Assembly (NCBI RefSeq): GCF_037176765.1
Contig: NC_090022.1
Coordinates: 84,907,391-84,971,390, forward strand
DNA length: 64,000 nucleotides
Origin: Anolis sagrei
Taxonomy: Eukaryota > Chordata > Lepidosauria > Squamata > Anolidae
Direction of reading: 5' to 3'
Shown here: positions 19,801 to 31,214 of the stretch, one piece after another
Layout: every line of letters starts with the position of its first letter
Numbering within the stretch: position 1 is the first letter of the stretch
Program-made: the position numbers and the translations under genes
The notes under the pieces: generated by a model
The model's input: only the letters and a program-made list of their open reading frames with translations
Told to the model about the DNA's origin: nothing
Database searches by the model: none

Positions 19801-22800
19801 GCTATTTGATTTTTGGGCGTGCTCACCTCAGGCCTGGAAGGATTTCTGAGTTCTCGCCAGGTTCTTGCTTTCCAAATTGATTGCAGGGGAAGCCAAGAAC
19901 AACTAATCCATAACGTCCCAGTTCTGTTTGTAGTGCATTCAGTTCTGTAAGACAGATGGACAGACAGATCTCAACAGCTTCCTCAAAAAAAAAAACCTTT
20001 AAGATGAAGTCAACCTAAAAATGGCAAGAACCAATACTAAAAAATTTAGGGCAAGCTTATTGGAAAAGGTTCTTCCATAAGACCAGCATCATTAATGTTC
20101 CTGACAATGGGTATGGAGGACTTATACTCCTTTGGAACATACTCATACTTCAGGTTTTTATTGGCTTGATGGTACTAGTTGTTTTGGCATAGCATCCAGA
20201 ATACCCATGAATTGCAGTATGGTGGGTTGAAAGATGTACTTTGCTTTATACTGTTTCCAGAACACCCTGGATAAAAGAAATGGTTAACTAAGCAGGATGA
20301 GGATTGTAAACCTATGTGGTGCCACATTTCATTCCAGGGCTATGACATAAAGCAGTAGAAAACGAAAGAAAAAAATGTTTGTGCAATTCCTTCTCTTCTA
20401 GAAAATTGCAGGCATTTCCAATTGTGTTAAGAATTCAGAGAGATGTTTCTGATAATTTCAACTTGGAGGTTGACTACTTTTCACTGCACAAATGAACCAG
20501 AAAAGTTCTTTTCTTTTGAATTCAGAACTCTTACCAAGGTACTGCATTGTAAGCCCTCAGTAAGTGGCTACATTTACAAAGAGAAGCAGCTTCCCTGCAT
20601 ACTTCTGGAAGGGGATGTATTCATCACCATGGATGGAGAGAGCCCCGTAGTTATACACTGTCCCTGGTATTGAGTCATAGCAGTCCACCTGGAAGACATC
20701 AAAACACATGTCACCTGAAGGAGGAGGAATATAAAAGTGAGACACACACACACAAATTTTGAAAAGAGGGACTCAACTTTCCACATGTGCTCCCTCCCAC
20801 ATATACCATGAAAAGTTACTTATTTTGTAGTGACATTTTTGTTTCACCTTGCACAGGAAGAAATCTTGCAACAGAAAGTGAATGCCCTTCCCTCACCTCT
20901 CAATAAAGTGTTTCCAATACTCTGGAGATGAACAGGGATGTCCCAAAGCATTCTACTATCTGAATTAGGGTGGCAAAGTTCCCTGCCTCCATTTACTCAA
21001 GTCAAAGCTCAAAGCCAGACAAACTATTTTAGCACCCAACGCAGAAATCCAGCAAACATTCCCCTTTCATGGCAATCAAAATACAGGTAGTCCCCAAGTT
21101 ACGAACAAGATAGGTCCTGTAGGTTTGTTCTTAAGTTGAAATTGTATGTAAGTTGAAACAGGTATTTTTAAAGTGTAATTGCACTCACACACACACATAT
21201 ACAAGCTTTGTAGAGCATAGAGGTTAACACCCCTGTTGTGTTTGTTTTGCTGTCTGCCCCTGTTCAGAAGATTTGACATCACTTTCTGTCCCTGTGATAG
21301 CTGGATTTTGAAGAATGTGGCTTGTTGTGGAAACAAGGATTGGTGATAGAACTTCAATGGAACCACCTTTTCCCCGTGATAACTCTTTCTAGCAGTGAAT
21401 TTCCCTTCCTAGGGGTAGATTTCTCTCACTTCCTATTATCTCACCCCGTTCTTAACTACGAGTTGTTTGTAAACCTCATAACCTCTGAGGATGTCTGCCA
21501 TAGATGTGGGTGAAACGTCAGGAGAGAATGCTTCTGGAACATAGCCATACAGCCCGGAAAACTCACAGCAACCCTGTAAGTTGGATGTTTGTAACTCAGG
21601 GACTGCATATACAATCATCAAATAAAAACAAATTAACTCACATTTTGTTTCTTTTTTTATGATGCATAAACTCTTAAGCCTGTGCTAAATGGTTGCCTTA
21701 TTAGTCCCAATGGTAGAGCTGTCTCCTTGCTAGATTTAATAAGCTGTGAAGATCAGTGGCCAAGAATGCCAGCACTTGGTTGGATCTCATCAGCACCTTG
21801 CAGTTATCTTCTAGCCCCAATTTTTTTAAAAGAAAGAAATCACACTCGTACTGTAAAGACATTGACGGTTCTATGGGTTTCATGAACATTTCACCATCTC
21901 TAAAATATTGCAAACTGGAGGCACTCAACCTTTGGTTGCATCTCTAGGTCAGTGGTTTTGAATGTGAAAGATCTCCTCTTCATAGAAAAGTTCTACATTA
22001 CAAGTTGAAATCATGCAGCTCCCTGGATGTTGCTCCACTGCAATGCCTAGTAGCCCTAGCCAACATAGCCAATGATGAACCAGCACAGCCAATGGCAGCT
22101 CCCAGAAGTTCTTGCTAGAATAATTGGGAATTGAAGTCCAACAACATTTTGAGGAGTGCATGACTTTGCCTCTCAAATCTTGTTCATGAAAGGCATTGCT
22201 AGCACACAGCTTGGCCTAAAGACCAGTTGTCAACAGGTTCTACTGAATGTCTCCCTTATGTTAGAAGGAGCAGAAGCTTAGGGTTAGACAAACCTTTGTG
22301 TGTATTTATGAAAGGTCAGTGTGTTTTAAATGTTAAATAAGTATGTCAATTGTGTACCTACTCATTGCCAACAATATGTGCTTAGTCATGGGTGACAGAC
22401 AAAAAAGTACCAATAGCTTACGGATAGAGCACACATCTGCTGACAAGCAGAGTGCTGCAGTAGGTTGAGTGTAATGTGGCTTGCCTTAGGATCACCTTAA
22501 GTCAGTAATGGCTTAAATGCACACAACAATGACAGCAACCCTTTTGCCATGCAACGAAGGATCCAAGGTTCAATGCTTGGCACTGAGATAGGGCTGGACA
22601 GGAAGACTGACCAAATGATAGATTAGGATACTTGGTTCTAGAAATGAAGCAAAAGTCCTTGTTGTAATTCCAAAAGGGCTTTTGTTCTCCTTAACAATCT
22701 AAATTGAGCTGCTGGGATTAAGAATGTCAGGGAAAGAACCAGGAATTGGTTTTGTTTTGCTTCCTGGTGAAAGAATTAAGAGTTCTTTTTCAGTCACAGA

Positions 22801-24348
22801 AACATTTTAAAAATATCTGATCCATATTCTTACAGGCACTTCGTTTCTTGATTTCGCTACGTATCTGTCTACCCTCCTGACCAACCAGCTGTGGGCTCTT
22901 GAAGTTCTAGATCAATGCTGAGGCACTGCTGACCTCCCAAAAGTTGGACAATAACTTTCACCATCACTCACTCATGACTAGGCTGGCTGGAGGTAATGGG
23001 TGCTTCAGTTCACTCACATCTGAAGGGCCACAAGACCCTCAGTGCTATGCTAGGAAAACTAATGATAGTTTTCCCAATGTAGATAATATTAACCTGGAAT
23101 TTTGCTATTTCCAGACAGTAACCCCCACAAAAACCCAGGCCTTCCTGGTGGAGTGTATAGATGCCATCCAGGTGACTTATGTCACCCAGCCACCCCAAAA
23201 AGCCCTTAAAAGAAGAATAACTTACTTAGCCGTCATTAAGGTACTCCTGGAGTCCTCCTGGCATGTAGAATTGGTGCGCCAGGAGGTAGGGAGAAGAGGA
23301 AAATTGCTTCTCACCGACTTTCCTGCCTCCTGGCACGTCATTTCTACATGTCAAGTGGACTCCAGGAGTACCTTAATGACAGAAGGGTAAATTATTTCTT
23401 CTTTTAAGGTCTTTTTTGGTGGAGAGGGGCGCTCCTGGGGCTTGAAAAACCAAGAAGGCTATATGGATTGGACCCGGGGAGCACATGATGGGGTCCCCAG
23501 GCTCAATCTACACTGGGCCCACACCTGGTAAGGCCCATATCTTACCAAAAATCCAGGTCTTACCAGGTAACTAATTAATTTGGAACAAAGCAGGGCCTCG
23601 AATTAATTTGCTTTGGACGTCTCCGGTAAAAGTGTGACAGGTCCCGCATTTTGGGGCCTGTCTGGAAGGGTCCTCAGTGTTTAGCTTCAGCATAAAGTAA
23701 TTTCCTGTTGTATATGTATAACCATTTCCATTTAGCTTGACACCCCCCCCCCCCCCATTAGCTAGCTCTTTGCAGTCACCTAGAAACACATGGTTACTAG
23801 GATCTGACTCGAACATTTAATCATTCACTCTGCAAACCTATTTGCGTCAGTAGCAAATTCTGGCTCCAAACTAAGCACTACCAATCCTTTTATTCATTTA
23901 TTGCATGAACAGCTCATGAAAGAGATATTCCTGGCCCATCCATACCCACACCCCACCTCGATCCCCTCGCTTTACGTTTGACATTAATTCTTACTGGTAG
24001 ATGTTTAATCAGGAAGATAAATAAAAGCATGCTTGTGTATCATTCAGGCTTTTGGAGCATAGCAACAACGTAGAGAGGGAAAATGTCATCTCAAACAAGA
24101 AACACACCTCGAAAAGATCATCTTTATGACAATGAACAACATCACAAGCGTCTTTAGTTCAGACCCACATGTTGGGTTGCAGCTCAGAGCAGGATTGGGC
24201 AAATGCTTTAAGAGCACCACAACCTCTGTGCCTTCTGGAAAATACGGAGTGGCCAAAAAGGTATTTTCTATGCCCAGACTTCTTCAGAAACAGTTGCTTT
24301 ACACTGAAAGAAGGCATTAGTTCAACCCCAGCCTAAATTGAAAAAACA

Positions 24349-24405
<57 letters not shown>

Positions 24406-27400
24406 GGAGTTGTTCCCATTAATTATGACATTTTCCTTTATTTGTGGATTACAGTACTGAAGAGAGGAGGGGAATTAATTCTAAGTGTATGTCACTATTT
24501 TTAAAGGATTCCACCCAGAGCAGTTCACGCACGCACATTCACAAAGATCTAGTCTGAAGCAGCAGCAGAAGAGAACAACAAGTCATCAAATACTTTCTCA
24601 AAAAGAATTCAGAACACTGCAGTGTGAGTAATAATAGTTCAAAGTCTGAGGAAACATTGTCAAAGGGCATTTTCTGGGTCTTTAAAGGTAGGTTTCAGAT
24701 TGTGATATAAAGACATAATACTCTGGTGCTGCCTAGGATGTCAGGATCTATCCATCTGGTTACATATTTTAAAGTCCCCCAGAAGTATCAATTCTTTTTG
24801 CAAATGGGCTACAGGCCCTCCCTGTGATATTGAATATAAAAATACTTGGCTGGTTCTCAAAACTAAAGTTGCTTTCTCATAACCAGTTTTTCACACCTCC
24901 TTTCTGGTTCCTGGACAGCATCACATTACACCTCAATAACTCCCTTCACCTTGGCTTTAGGCCCCATCTTCCCTCCTTCACGCAGCCCTTTCAGGTTGTG
25001 CCATTTCGTTGCCACGCCTGCCCCCACTCCTTTTCCCATTGTACGGTGGGGACGGGAGAGGGTGCATTGGCACCCTGTCCCTATCAGATGGGAGAAAGGG
25101 CAGCAATGGGCAGCAACATTAGTTGCCCCGCCACCCTTTCCACATCATATGGGGAAAGGGGGAGGAAAGTGGTGGTGGAGGAAGCACTTTTGGGAGGAAT
25201 GTGGGCAGAGCCTGCTGAGCATCTTCTGATGATGCTTGCCAATCCTTGTTCAGGCCCAGTCAAAAACAGAAAAATGGGGATGTTGTAACCCCGTGTGAAG
25301 AGGTAGCAAATTTTTCACCATGCCCCAAAGTTTCGCATTTCTATTGCTGTTCGTGTTCACATATACAACCTGCTCACTCATAACTAGGCACTTCACTCCA
25401 TGCATTCTCTCAACAAGATCCTTTTGTATCCCACATTTTGGTTACTTTTAAAAGGATCCCATTTTCCTATTTTCCTCATCAGCTTATTTGAAACTGCAAG
25501 CTGAGTTCAATATGTTTATGAAACTCCACACTACTCCATTGGGCAGGGGTGAGGCATTTCATGGGCAGAAAATGCCCCCCTCAAATCTGTCAAAGTTGCC
25601 CATCCCTGACTTAATGCATGGAAACAGCTTCCTGATCTTCAAGTTTTCTGGAATGTTCCACAATCCAACTTACTCATAATTCTAATTATGAACCAAAAAA
25701 GTCTGATTCTTTTACATCTTGAGCGGTAGATTTGTGGAGGTCAAACTTTTCGCAGGAGTAAGGACAAGTATTATGTTGTCTCTAAATATTTGTAGCTGAA
25801 TAAGAGTGATTATTTTAATATTACATAGAAGGAGGCAAGTCCTGCAACCTGTCTAAAAGATTAGTTGCTACTTCTGGAAGCTTTCGAGGGAGGGAATTTA
25901 CCTCTTCGGTTTTTGAAAAGGTCAACCAGAAGAGTAAGGCAACACAAAAGCAGCCTCCTGGGAAGCATATGGACCTAGGGTGAATCCTCACACACCGACA
26001 CACATAAATGAAGTCATTTGGCACTATCATGTGGAAACGTGACCAGGGATGTATTTATTACAGTTGGAGAAGGGTGCTGAGATCATTGGGGATTGCTCTG
26101 GTTTACCCAAGACTTTGACTGATTCTCAGAACTCTTAAAGATCAGGCTTACATCCCACTAGTTCTTTGCAGATGATCTAATTATATAGATTGCAATGCAT
26201 CAGCACAGCAACTTTAACATGGTGTTTCTTATATACTGCCTGTTCAGGTTGTTAACTGTTTAATACTTTTCCTTTACATATGCTGCACCTACACTATAGA
26301 ACTAATGCAGTCTGACACCACTAATGGCCATAGCACAATGTTATGGAATCCTGGAATTTTTAGTTTGGTGAGGCATAAGCACTCTTTGACAGAGAAAGCG
26401 AAAGGCTTTGTAAATCTACAACTCTCATATTCCGTATCATTGGGCCATGGCAGCTAAAGTGTTATATCTTCAATATTTTCCTTGATGCTAGTTGTCTCAA
26501 GTGCCTTTTCCTGTCCTGCAATTGTAAGTTTCTTTGTCACTGTCCTTTTTTGGAAATATTTCCAGATGTTTCCCTTCGTGAATTTGAGAATTTCCTGGGT
26601 TTTTTTAGTGCTGAATGGAAAGCCATAATAAAGCCATAGTTGTCCTTGTATGTAACTGTGTATTTGGCTGTGGAAACCTGATGACTGTACCTGCCTTAGG
26701 ATGAAGCATCCAGTGGCACAAAGGTGTACAGGAAAAATACAATTGATTGTTCAGTTCAGAAGGTGGCTCTCTTTGGAGTGTAGCAATATTTGGACTAGGA
26801 AGGAGTCAAATCAGCCCATTCTCTTTTCTCCCTCAGGCTGGAGTCAAAAAAGTACACCTGTAAGTCCGATTGATATCCAAAAATGACACAGCAATATCAT
26901 AAGAAAGTTTATGCTGTGTTTCTCTAAACTAAACAATGGAAGGTGGAAAAGCACTATTTTAGACATTACATCAAGATGACATGTTTAAAGAGGAAGTATT
27001 ACATAGGCAATCCTTCCTGGTTCAGGTTGTCCCAAAAGGTGCACATGATCACGTACAGTACAAACGGTGCTATTGTTTGTTGAAATGTAGCATGTTGTGC
27101 TCTATTTCATGGCTTCATAAACCGTGAGTTATGATCCCTTTAGCTCAATGTTGTGCTCTGGAAAAAACTGGCAAGAGCAAAAGGTTTCTGAATATCACCT
27201 AGTGGCTTTTTTAGACATTCACAGGAATCTGGTGTATAATATCTGCAGAAGATGCTTCCACTGTATTCCACAAAATTGAAAAACCAGCCTATTCAGCAAG
27301 CTTTGCAAATGCTGATTTGTTAGCAGTAAAGGTTTGATTTTCATATCAACTTTATATACTCATACACTTGGGCTTCATGTAAACATTTCTGGGGCAGAAA

Positions 27401-29383
27401 TGGGTTGTGAGTGGGGAAATTTATGAAGCCCTGTTCTACACCCCTACCTTTACTAACAAGCTGTGTTGTTAACCACATTATAAATCTGTGTTGCTTATTA
27501 TAGTTGTACAAACTCTGCCTTATTCTTTGCTTGTGCCCATAGTTGCCCACAATGAAGCAAATAGTGGCAAAAGGAAAACAGAAATAAACCAAATAAGACA
27601 CGTGTTACCAAGTTCTGTTTCAGTAGCAAGATCCTAAATAGGCTTGTTTTTTTCCTTAAGACCTATTTTCTAGAAAACTTGGAAGCCATTATTTTATTGC
27701 TAAGCAACTTCATAATCTCGGCTAGGCATCCCTTACTGCATATGTGCTGTTTTCTGAGAAAACAGAACCGTGGCAAAACATTGGCACATATCTTGTTTTC
27801 CTACCTTGGGTATAGTAACATATCCGCCACTGAGACCATCCAGTATTCCTGTTGATCCCTTAAGAAAACATGATTTTGTGCCAGAAAAAGGGTTATATAA
27901 GCCAGCAACCAAATGGCAATTGAGTTTTTCCTTTTGAGGTCCCATGTGGTTTTCTCAACCAAGTAAAGATGTCAAATGTTTTTCTGTCATCACAGTCAAA
28001 CAAGCTGTTTGCCAGAGCAAGACGGATAGCCTGCTACAGTAGAATAAACAAGCCAATATTTGGCCTCACCTTGCCCTTTGGACTGACTATACCTGTACAC
28101 AGAAGAGAGTCAAATCTGGTTGTCCTAGTGTATTGCAATCTTTGCTTTTAGTTCTCTTTTCCCCATCTGGGATTAACCTTCTGTGCTATAGAGCACAGAA
28201 GCCACTTGGCATGGAATAATCACATTCTAGAGTGTTCTTCTACATACATCCCCACTTATTAGTCACAGAGTACAATGAGATGCAAGAAGTGGTTGACGTC
28301 AATGGGAAAGCTCTCAATTTTAGTCTTAATGTTTTGAAAGTCATCCAAGTTGTTTAATGTATTTTAGACCCAGAGTTCAGCACTATGGATAGCTCCCTTT
28401 AAAGTTCAGGCTAAAATCCAGATCAGAGAGAGGTTGCATTTGGAGAGAACATTTATAGTTTTTTAAAATTAACTTTCTCTTTTAAATGTGCACTAACGAT
28501 CTCATTTACCTTCAGAATGATCCTTGTTTTACATAAGAGACAGAACTTATTATTTCATGTTTTACATTAAATGACTTTCAATCTATAACCACAAGTACAG
28601 AAGGGGCAGAGATACATGACAAGTTCACAGTCCTCGAGGAATTAATAATCCTAGGAAATGTGCTCATGTCACTGTTTCTTGTCAATAAATTCTTCAGGGG
28701 TCACACACAGATGGCTTCCTGCTAGGAAGGCAAGGGACCAAACTGACAGCTAAAATGCCAGGAATGAGCAGGTCATGGGGCAGCCTGATAAACAAACCTT
28801 CTCCATTTCTTTCAGTGGTTGATAAGAAGCAGGCAGCTACTATATTCTGCAGGAAATTCCCCTTGGTCTTTTTACATGATACATGCAACCATGACAATAC
28901 AGATTCAGATAAGGCATTTCATGTGGGATGGGGGGGGGGGGGGGATGATGATCTTAAACATGTATAATAATCTGGTATGAGGCAATGCATGTAGAATTTG
29001 TGGTTGTGAGGGTGGTGAGGGAGAGATCTCATCCCTTCTCAGACAGATTAGCTTGGCAGCTACTTGCTACAGATTCATAAGGGCACCTGGATTGTACTAT
29101 TCAGTATCTGAGCACTGTATCAGAAATAGTACAAACTGCTAGGTATCTGTTGCTCATTCTCACAGATCTCTGTTGTCTGGTAATGTATGGTGCAAATCCA
29201 GAGTAGAAAAGCTTTCGTGTTATAGAATACCCTCCTAAGGTACCATCTGGGTGGACACCCACATCCCCATCCTTGAAGAGTCCTATGATTTCTTACCTTC
29301 TGTCGTTCCTGTCCCGAATTTGGGTGAATCAAGCCAGCTAAAAGCAAGGGGAAAATCCATGGACCTTTAAGTCTGCCCCTCAT
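16615..29383 (-). CDS. GPX3: Glutathione peroxidase 3 (secreted selenoprotein), complete, five exons
   Basis: GPX3 is the plasma glutathione peroxidase, a secreted homotetramer that reduces hydrogen peroxide and lipid hydroperoxides. Exons on the minus strand are 29383-29297, 20688-20535, 19944-19827, 18846-18747 and 16827-16615, all GT/AG. They total 672 nt, 223 codons plus TAG, against 226 residues in human. The first 29 residues form a signal peptide (LLLAGL core). Residue 73 is an in-frame TGA in FVNVATY-U-GLT, the catalytic selenocysteine. The Gln of NQFGKQEPG and the Trp and Asn of WNFEKFLVG complete the active-site tetrad. [20 protein letters not shown] is typical of GPX3. A SECIS element lies in the 3' UTR. 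The gene is convergent with TNIP1. GPX5/6 paralogues are less likely given the neighbours and the signal peptide. Confidence 0.97.
17170..18480 (-). repeat. LTR-retroelement-like fossil in GPX3 intron 4
   Basis: A block of moderate GC, with an AATAAA-type signal and CCAAT-type motif on the minus strand, differs from the flanking intron and looks like an old LTR-type remnant. No internal coding region is seen and the boundaries are rough; the family is unidentified. Confidence 0.25.
18747..18846 (-). CDS. GPX3: GPX3 exon 4, [12 protein letters not shown]
   Basis: 100 nt between CTTCCAG and GTTTGT. It reads [20 protein letters not shown] then [13 protein letters not shown], in close match to mammalian GPX3. 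Confidence 0.96.
19827..19944 (-). CDS. GPX3: GPX3 exon 3, [15 protein letters not shown]
   Basis: 118 nt between TCTTACAG and GTGAGC. It carries [20 protein letters not shown] and [18 protein letters not shown], with the active-site Gln in FGKQEP. Two bases of an Arg codon carry over to exon 4. Confidence 0.96.
20535..20688 (-). CDS. GPX3: GPX3 exon 2, with selenocysteine TGA
   Basis: 154 nt from a CTTCCAG acceptor to CTTG before GTAAGA. It reads [17 protein letters not shown] through FVNVATY, then TGA (selenocysteine), then GLTMQYL. TGA is decoded rather than a stop because the frame and homology continue past it into exon 3. Confidence 0.95.
21084..21612. mobile_element. DNA element with terminal inverted repeats, host of a nested insertion
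   Basis: The left end 'aggtagtccccaagttacga' and right end 'tttgtaactcagggactgc' are inverted repeats. Another piece lies antisense at 62415-62515 ('aacttaagaataaacttata'). The A/T-flanked ends suggest a Tc1/mariner-like element; no transposase is visible. It lies in GPX3 intron 1. Confidence 0.55.
21473..21574 (+). mobile_element. Penelope-like fragment with hammerhead-like core, nested
   Basis: A 102-bp piece inserted into the surrounding inverted-repeat element, flanked by TGTAA on both sides (21468-21472 and 21575-21579). It carries CTGAGGA ... GAAACGTC at 21485-21519 and the 'gccatacagcccgga' end. Confidence 0.6.
21990..22175. repeat. hAT-type MITE remnant
   Basis: 'gggaattgaagtccaacaac' and 'agtagccctagccaac' match the worn ends of hAT-MITEs common in lizards. 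Duplications are no longer clear. Confidence 0.35.
22398..22530 (+). repeat. SINE with LINE-derived tail
   Basis: The tail 'aagtcagtaatggcttaaat' followed by 'gcacacaacaa' repeats the tail of the SINEs at 57366 and 59150 (there 'aagtctgaaatgacttcaag'). Such tails are shared with Bov-B-type LINEs. Confidence 0.5.
23190..23423. mobile_element. Long inverted-repeat element (arms about 100 bp)
   Basis: The left arm from 23190 and the right arm ending 23423 are inverse complements with a few mismatches and small gaps (for example CATTAAGGTACTCCTGGAGT inverted at 23356-23375). The centre shares 'gaaatgacgtgccaggag' (minus strand) with the element at 45336-45541, suggesting one family. Confidence 0.6.
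24352..24405. repeat. (TA)n/(CA)n microsatellite
   Basis: About 22 TA units followed by about 5 CA units. In GPX3 intron 1. Confidence 0.95.
24890..25320. repeat. GC-rich unclassified repeat
   Basis: A purine/pyrimidine-biased block with internal inverted motifs, clearly richer in GC than its surroundings. It resembles lizard interspersed repeats, but I cannot name a family. A 154-codon open frame across it is incidental. Confidence 0.35.
26285..26465. repeat. MITE remnant ('gcacctacactatagaacta')
   Basis: The left end and the 'gccatggcagctaaagtg' right part match a lizard MITE; another fragment is inside 63075-63226. Upstream of GPX3 exon 2, in intron 1. Confidence 0.45.
29297..29383 (-). 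CDS. GPX3: GPX3 exon 1, signal peptide
   Basis: Twenty-nine codons from ATG to AAG before GTAAGAAATC. The segment [19 protein letters not shown] mirrors human LSLLLAGFVSQSRGQEKSK in length and layout, and the exon ends in phase 0 as exon 2 requires. The frame is open upstream to another ATG at 29485. The inner ATG is chosen because it directly precedes a normal signal peptide and keeps selenocysteine at residue 73. Confidence 0.9.
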
Positions 29384-29479
29384 AGTGGTGTGGGGCAAGG
29401 GTGCATGCACCCTCTCCTTGACCCACAGAAAGCTGTGTTGCTGTAGTCGGTCTCTTCCCCCTTTGCCTCTTCCTTCACT

Positions 29480-29560
29480 CTGCACAGGCTACCACCTTCC
29501 CGCAGAAGAGCCAGATAAATAAAAGCACAGAAGCCAAGCGCCTCTAGCCAATTGTGAAGC
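29480..29560 (-). promoter_or_regulatory. GPX3: Candidate GPX3 core promoter
   Basis: An inverted CCAAT box (29548-29552 on the plus strand) lies about 25-30 nt upstream of a TATA-like TTTTATTTATC (minus strand, 29525-29514). The start would fall near 29485, about 100 nt before the chosen ATG. No CpG island. Inference from spacing only. Confidence 0.35.
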
Positions 29561-29647
29561 AGCAAGGGATTGAAGGCTGATCCTGTCAATGTTAACCATG
29601 TGAGTTCTGTCTCAAGCATTGAGCACAGATGTGCTACCTTGAAGCTC

Positions 29648-29682
29648 TGTGTGTGTGTGTGTGTGTGCGAGCGCGTGCGTGT
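29648..29682. repeat. (TG)n microsatellite with GCG interruptions
   Basis: A GT-repeat of about ten units running into 'gcgagcgcgtgcgtgt'. It lies about 100 nt upstream of the candidate GPX3 promoter. Confidence 0.9.
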
Positions 29683-29834
29683 ATGAGTTCCTTAAAAATC
29701 CTTCTCAGAGATAAAACTGAGAGCTGAAATTTGGACTGGAAGATCTGGAATTATAAAATGTATCCAGCTGTTATACAGACTGTAGCAAAATATGATTCTG
29801 GCATTCCAGCACAACTAATAAGTCATTTTCACAA

Positions 29835-30665
29835 GTGTGGTCTCCATGTTCATATATTTACTTGCTGGGACTGAGTCCCACCAAACTCTTACTGTGTGGA
29901 CAAATACAGGACTGTGTACCTCTCTTTAAATGGGAATGCATACGGAACAACAAATGGAAACAAACGTATTTGTATGACTTAAAGGAAAATTGGTTTAAAA
30001 TGATGCATCAGTGGTATATTACCCCACAGAAATTAAGAATATACTACAAAAATTTACAGAATAATTGTTGGAAGTGTGAAAAGCACACATGTGATGGTTG
30101 TGTGACAAGGCAAAGAAATATTGGAAAGAAATTTATGAAGAATCTAAAAAAAAAAAATAGATATTAGGTTACAAATGAAGCCTGAATACTTCTTACAGGG
30201 GATTATGTACATGAGATGGAAGTAAACAAAGAAGTGCTCTTGAATTATCTAATTACGGCAGCAAGAATAGTATCTGCCAGAAATAGGAGGCGAAAAGAAA
30301 TACCTACAAAAGACTAATGGGTAATCAAAATTATGGAAGTAATGAACATGGATAAAATGATGCAACTGCTAACAAAACATCAAGGAAGACCAAAGAAAAT
30401 GACGGATTGGCAGCCTTTTAGAAACTATATGAAGAACAATAAGATAGTTTTTATTATATAGCCAACCCAAAATTGACATTTATGTGCTTTGGACTACAAA
30501 CAAAAATGGGATGCGGAGGAGAAAATAAAACTATAGACTTTGAAGAAATTAAATCCAACAAAGATTGGACCTACAGAAACTCTTTTATTTCTTTTCTTCC
30601 TCTCCTTTTTTCTTACTTTATTTTATGCTATGTATAAAGTCCTAATAAAAAGTATATTAAAAAGG
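29835..30665 (+). mobile_element. L1 LINE 3' end, decayed
   Basis: The reading includes KWKQTYLYDLKENWFKMMHQ, WYITPQKLRIYY and CWKCEKH, the C-terminal region of L1 ORF2. After several stops and frame changes come AARIVSARNRRRKEIPT and MDKMMQLLTKHQGRPKKMTD. It ends in an A-rich tail near 30665. 5'-truncated and inactive. Confidence 0.75.
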
Positions 30666-31214
30666 CATGATAAATAAATCTATCTGGTTGGATTTAGTGT
30701 GCCTGTTCATTAGTGAGAGGAGAGGAGCTGGATCAAACCTTAGAAATTACACAGAAGCCTCAATTTTAATACATGTTTTTTAATTTTTCAAATAAATCTT
30801 AAAATCTGTGCAACGAGTACTTGTCTTTTCAACCCAAAGAGCCAAGAGACATACTGTTCTCAGTGATCTCATGCATACATTACATTCCAACATATTGTAT
30901 GGATTTGACAGAGTATGCCATAGCCCATGGAAATTTATAACATATTGAATATGTGAGATATTAAGCTACTACAGGACACTGTTAGGGCAATACTCATGAG
31001 TAGGATCAAACTAACCAGAACTGATGCTGGGATCTAGCTTGTTCTGAACACTTAATTATTGCAACTATATACTTCTTCTATATACTATTTCTACTCTTTC
31101 ATTACACTTCAATCCAAGGAAACTGCCTTGATTCTAATCTGGTACCTGAATAAATAACCGGAAAGTTCATCCAGACAAGAGAAATATATTCTTGGTTAAA
31201 GCAAGTCAGGAATG

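Noticed and set aside
20689-20714. Upstream exon 2 acceptor with a stronger pyrimidine tract, adding 26 nt
   Set aside because: It breaks the phase with exon 1 at 29297. The inner acceptor gives a 154-nt exon and Sec at residue 73.
22944-23390. 148-codon open frame
   Set aside because: Runs through both arms of a long inverted repeat; no domain visible.
24824-25288. 154-codon open frame, longest in the window
   Set aside because: Falls in a GC-rich repeat that also has a long overlapping frame; typical of chance frames in biased sequence.
25902-25968. A 67-nt minus-strand candidate for GPX3 exon 1 (ATG, Leu-rich reading, GTAAAT donor)
   Set aside because: It only works in phase with a non-standard exon 2 start. 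The exon at 29297-29383 matches the GPX3 signal peptide in sequence, length and phase.
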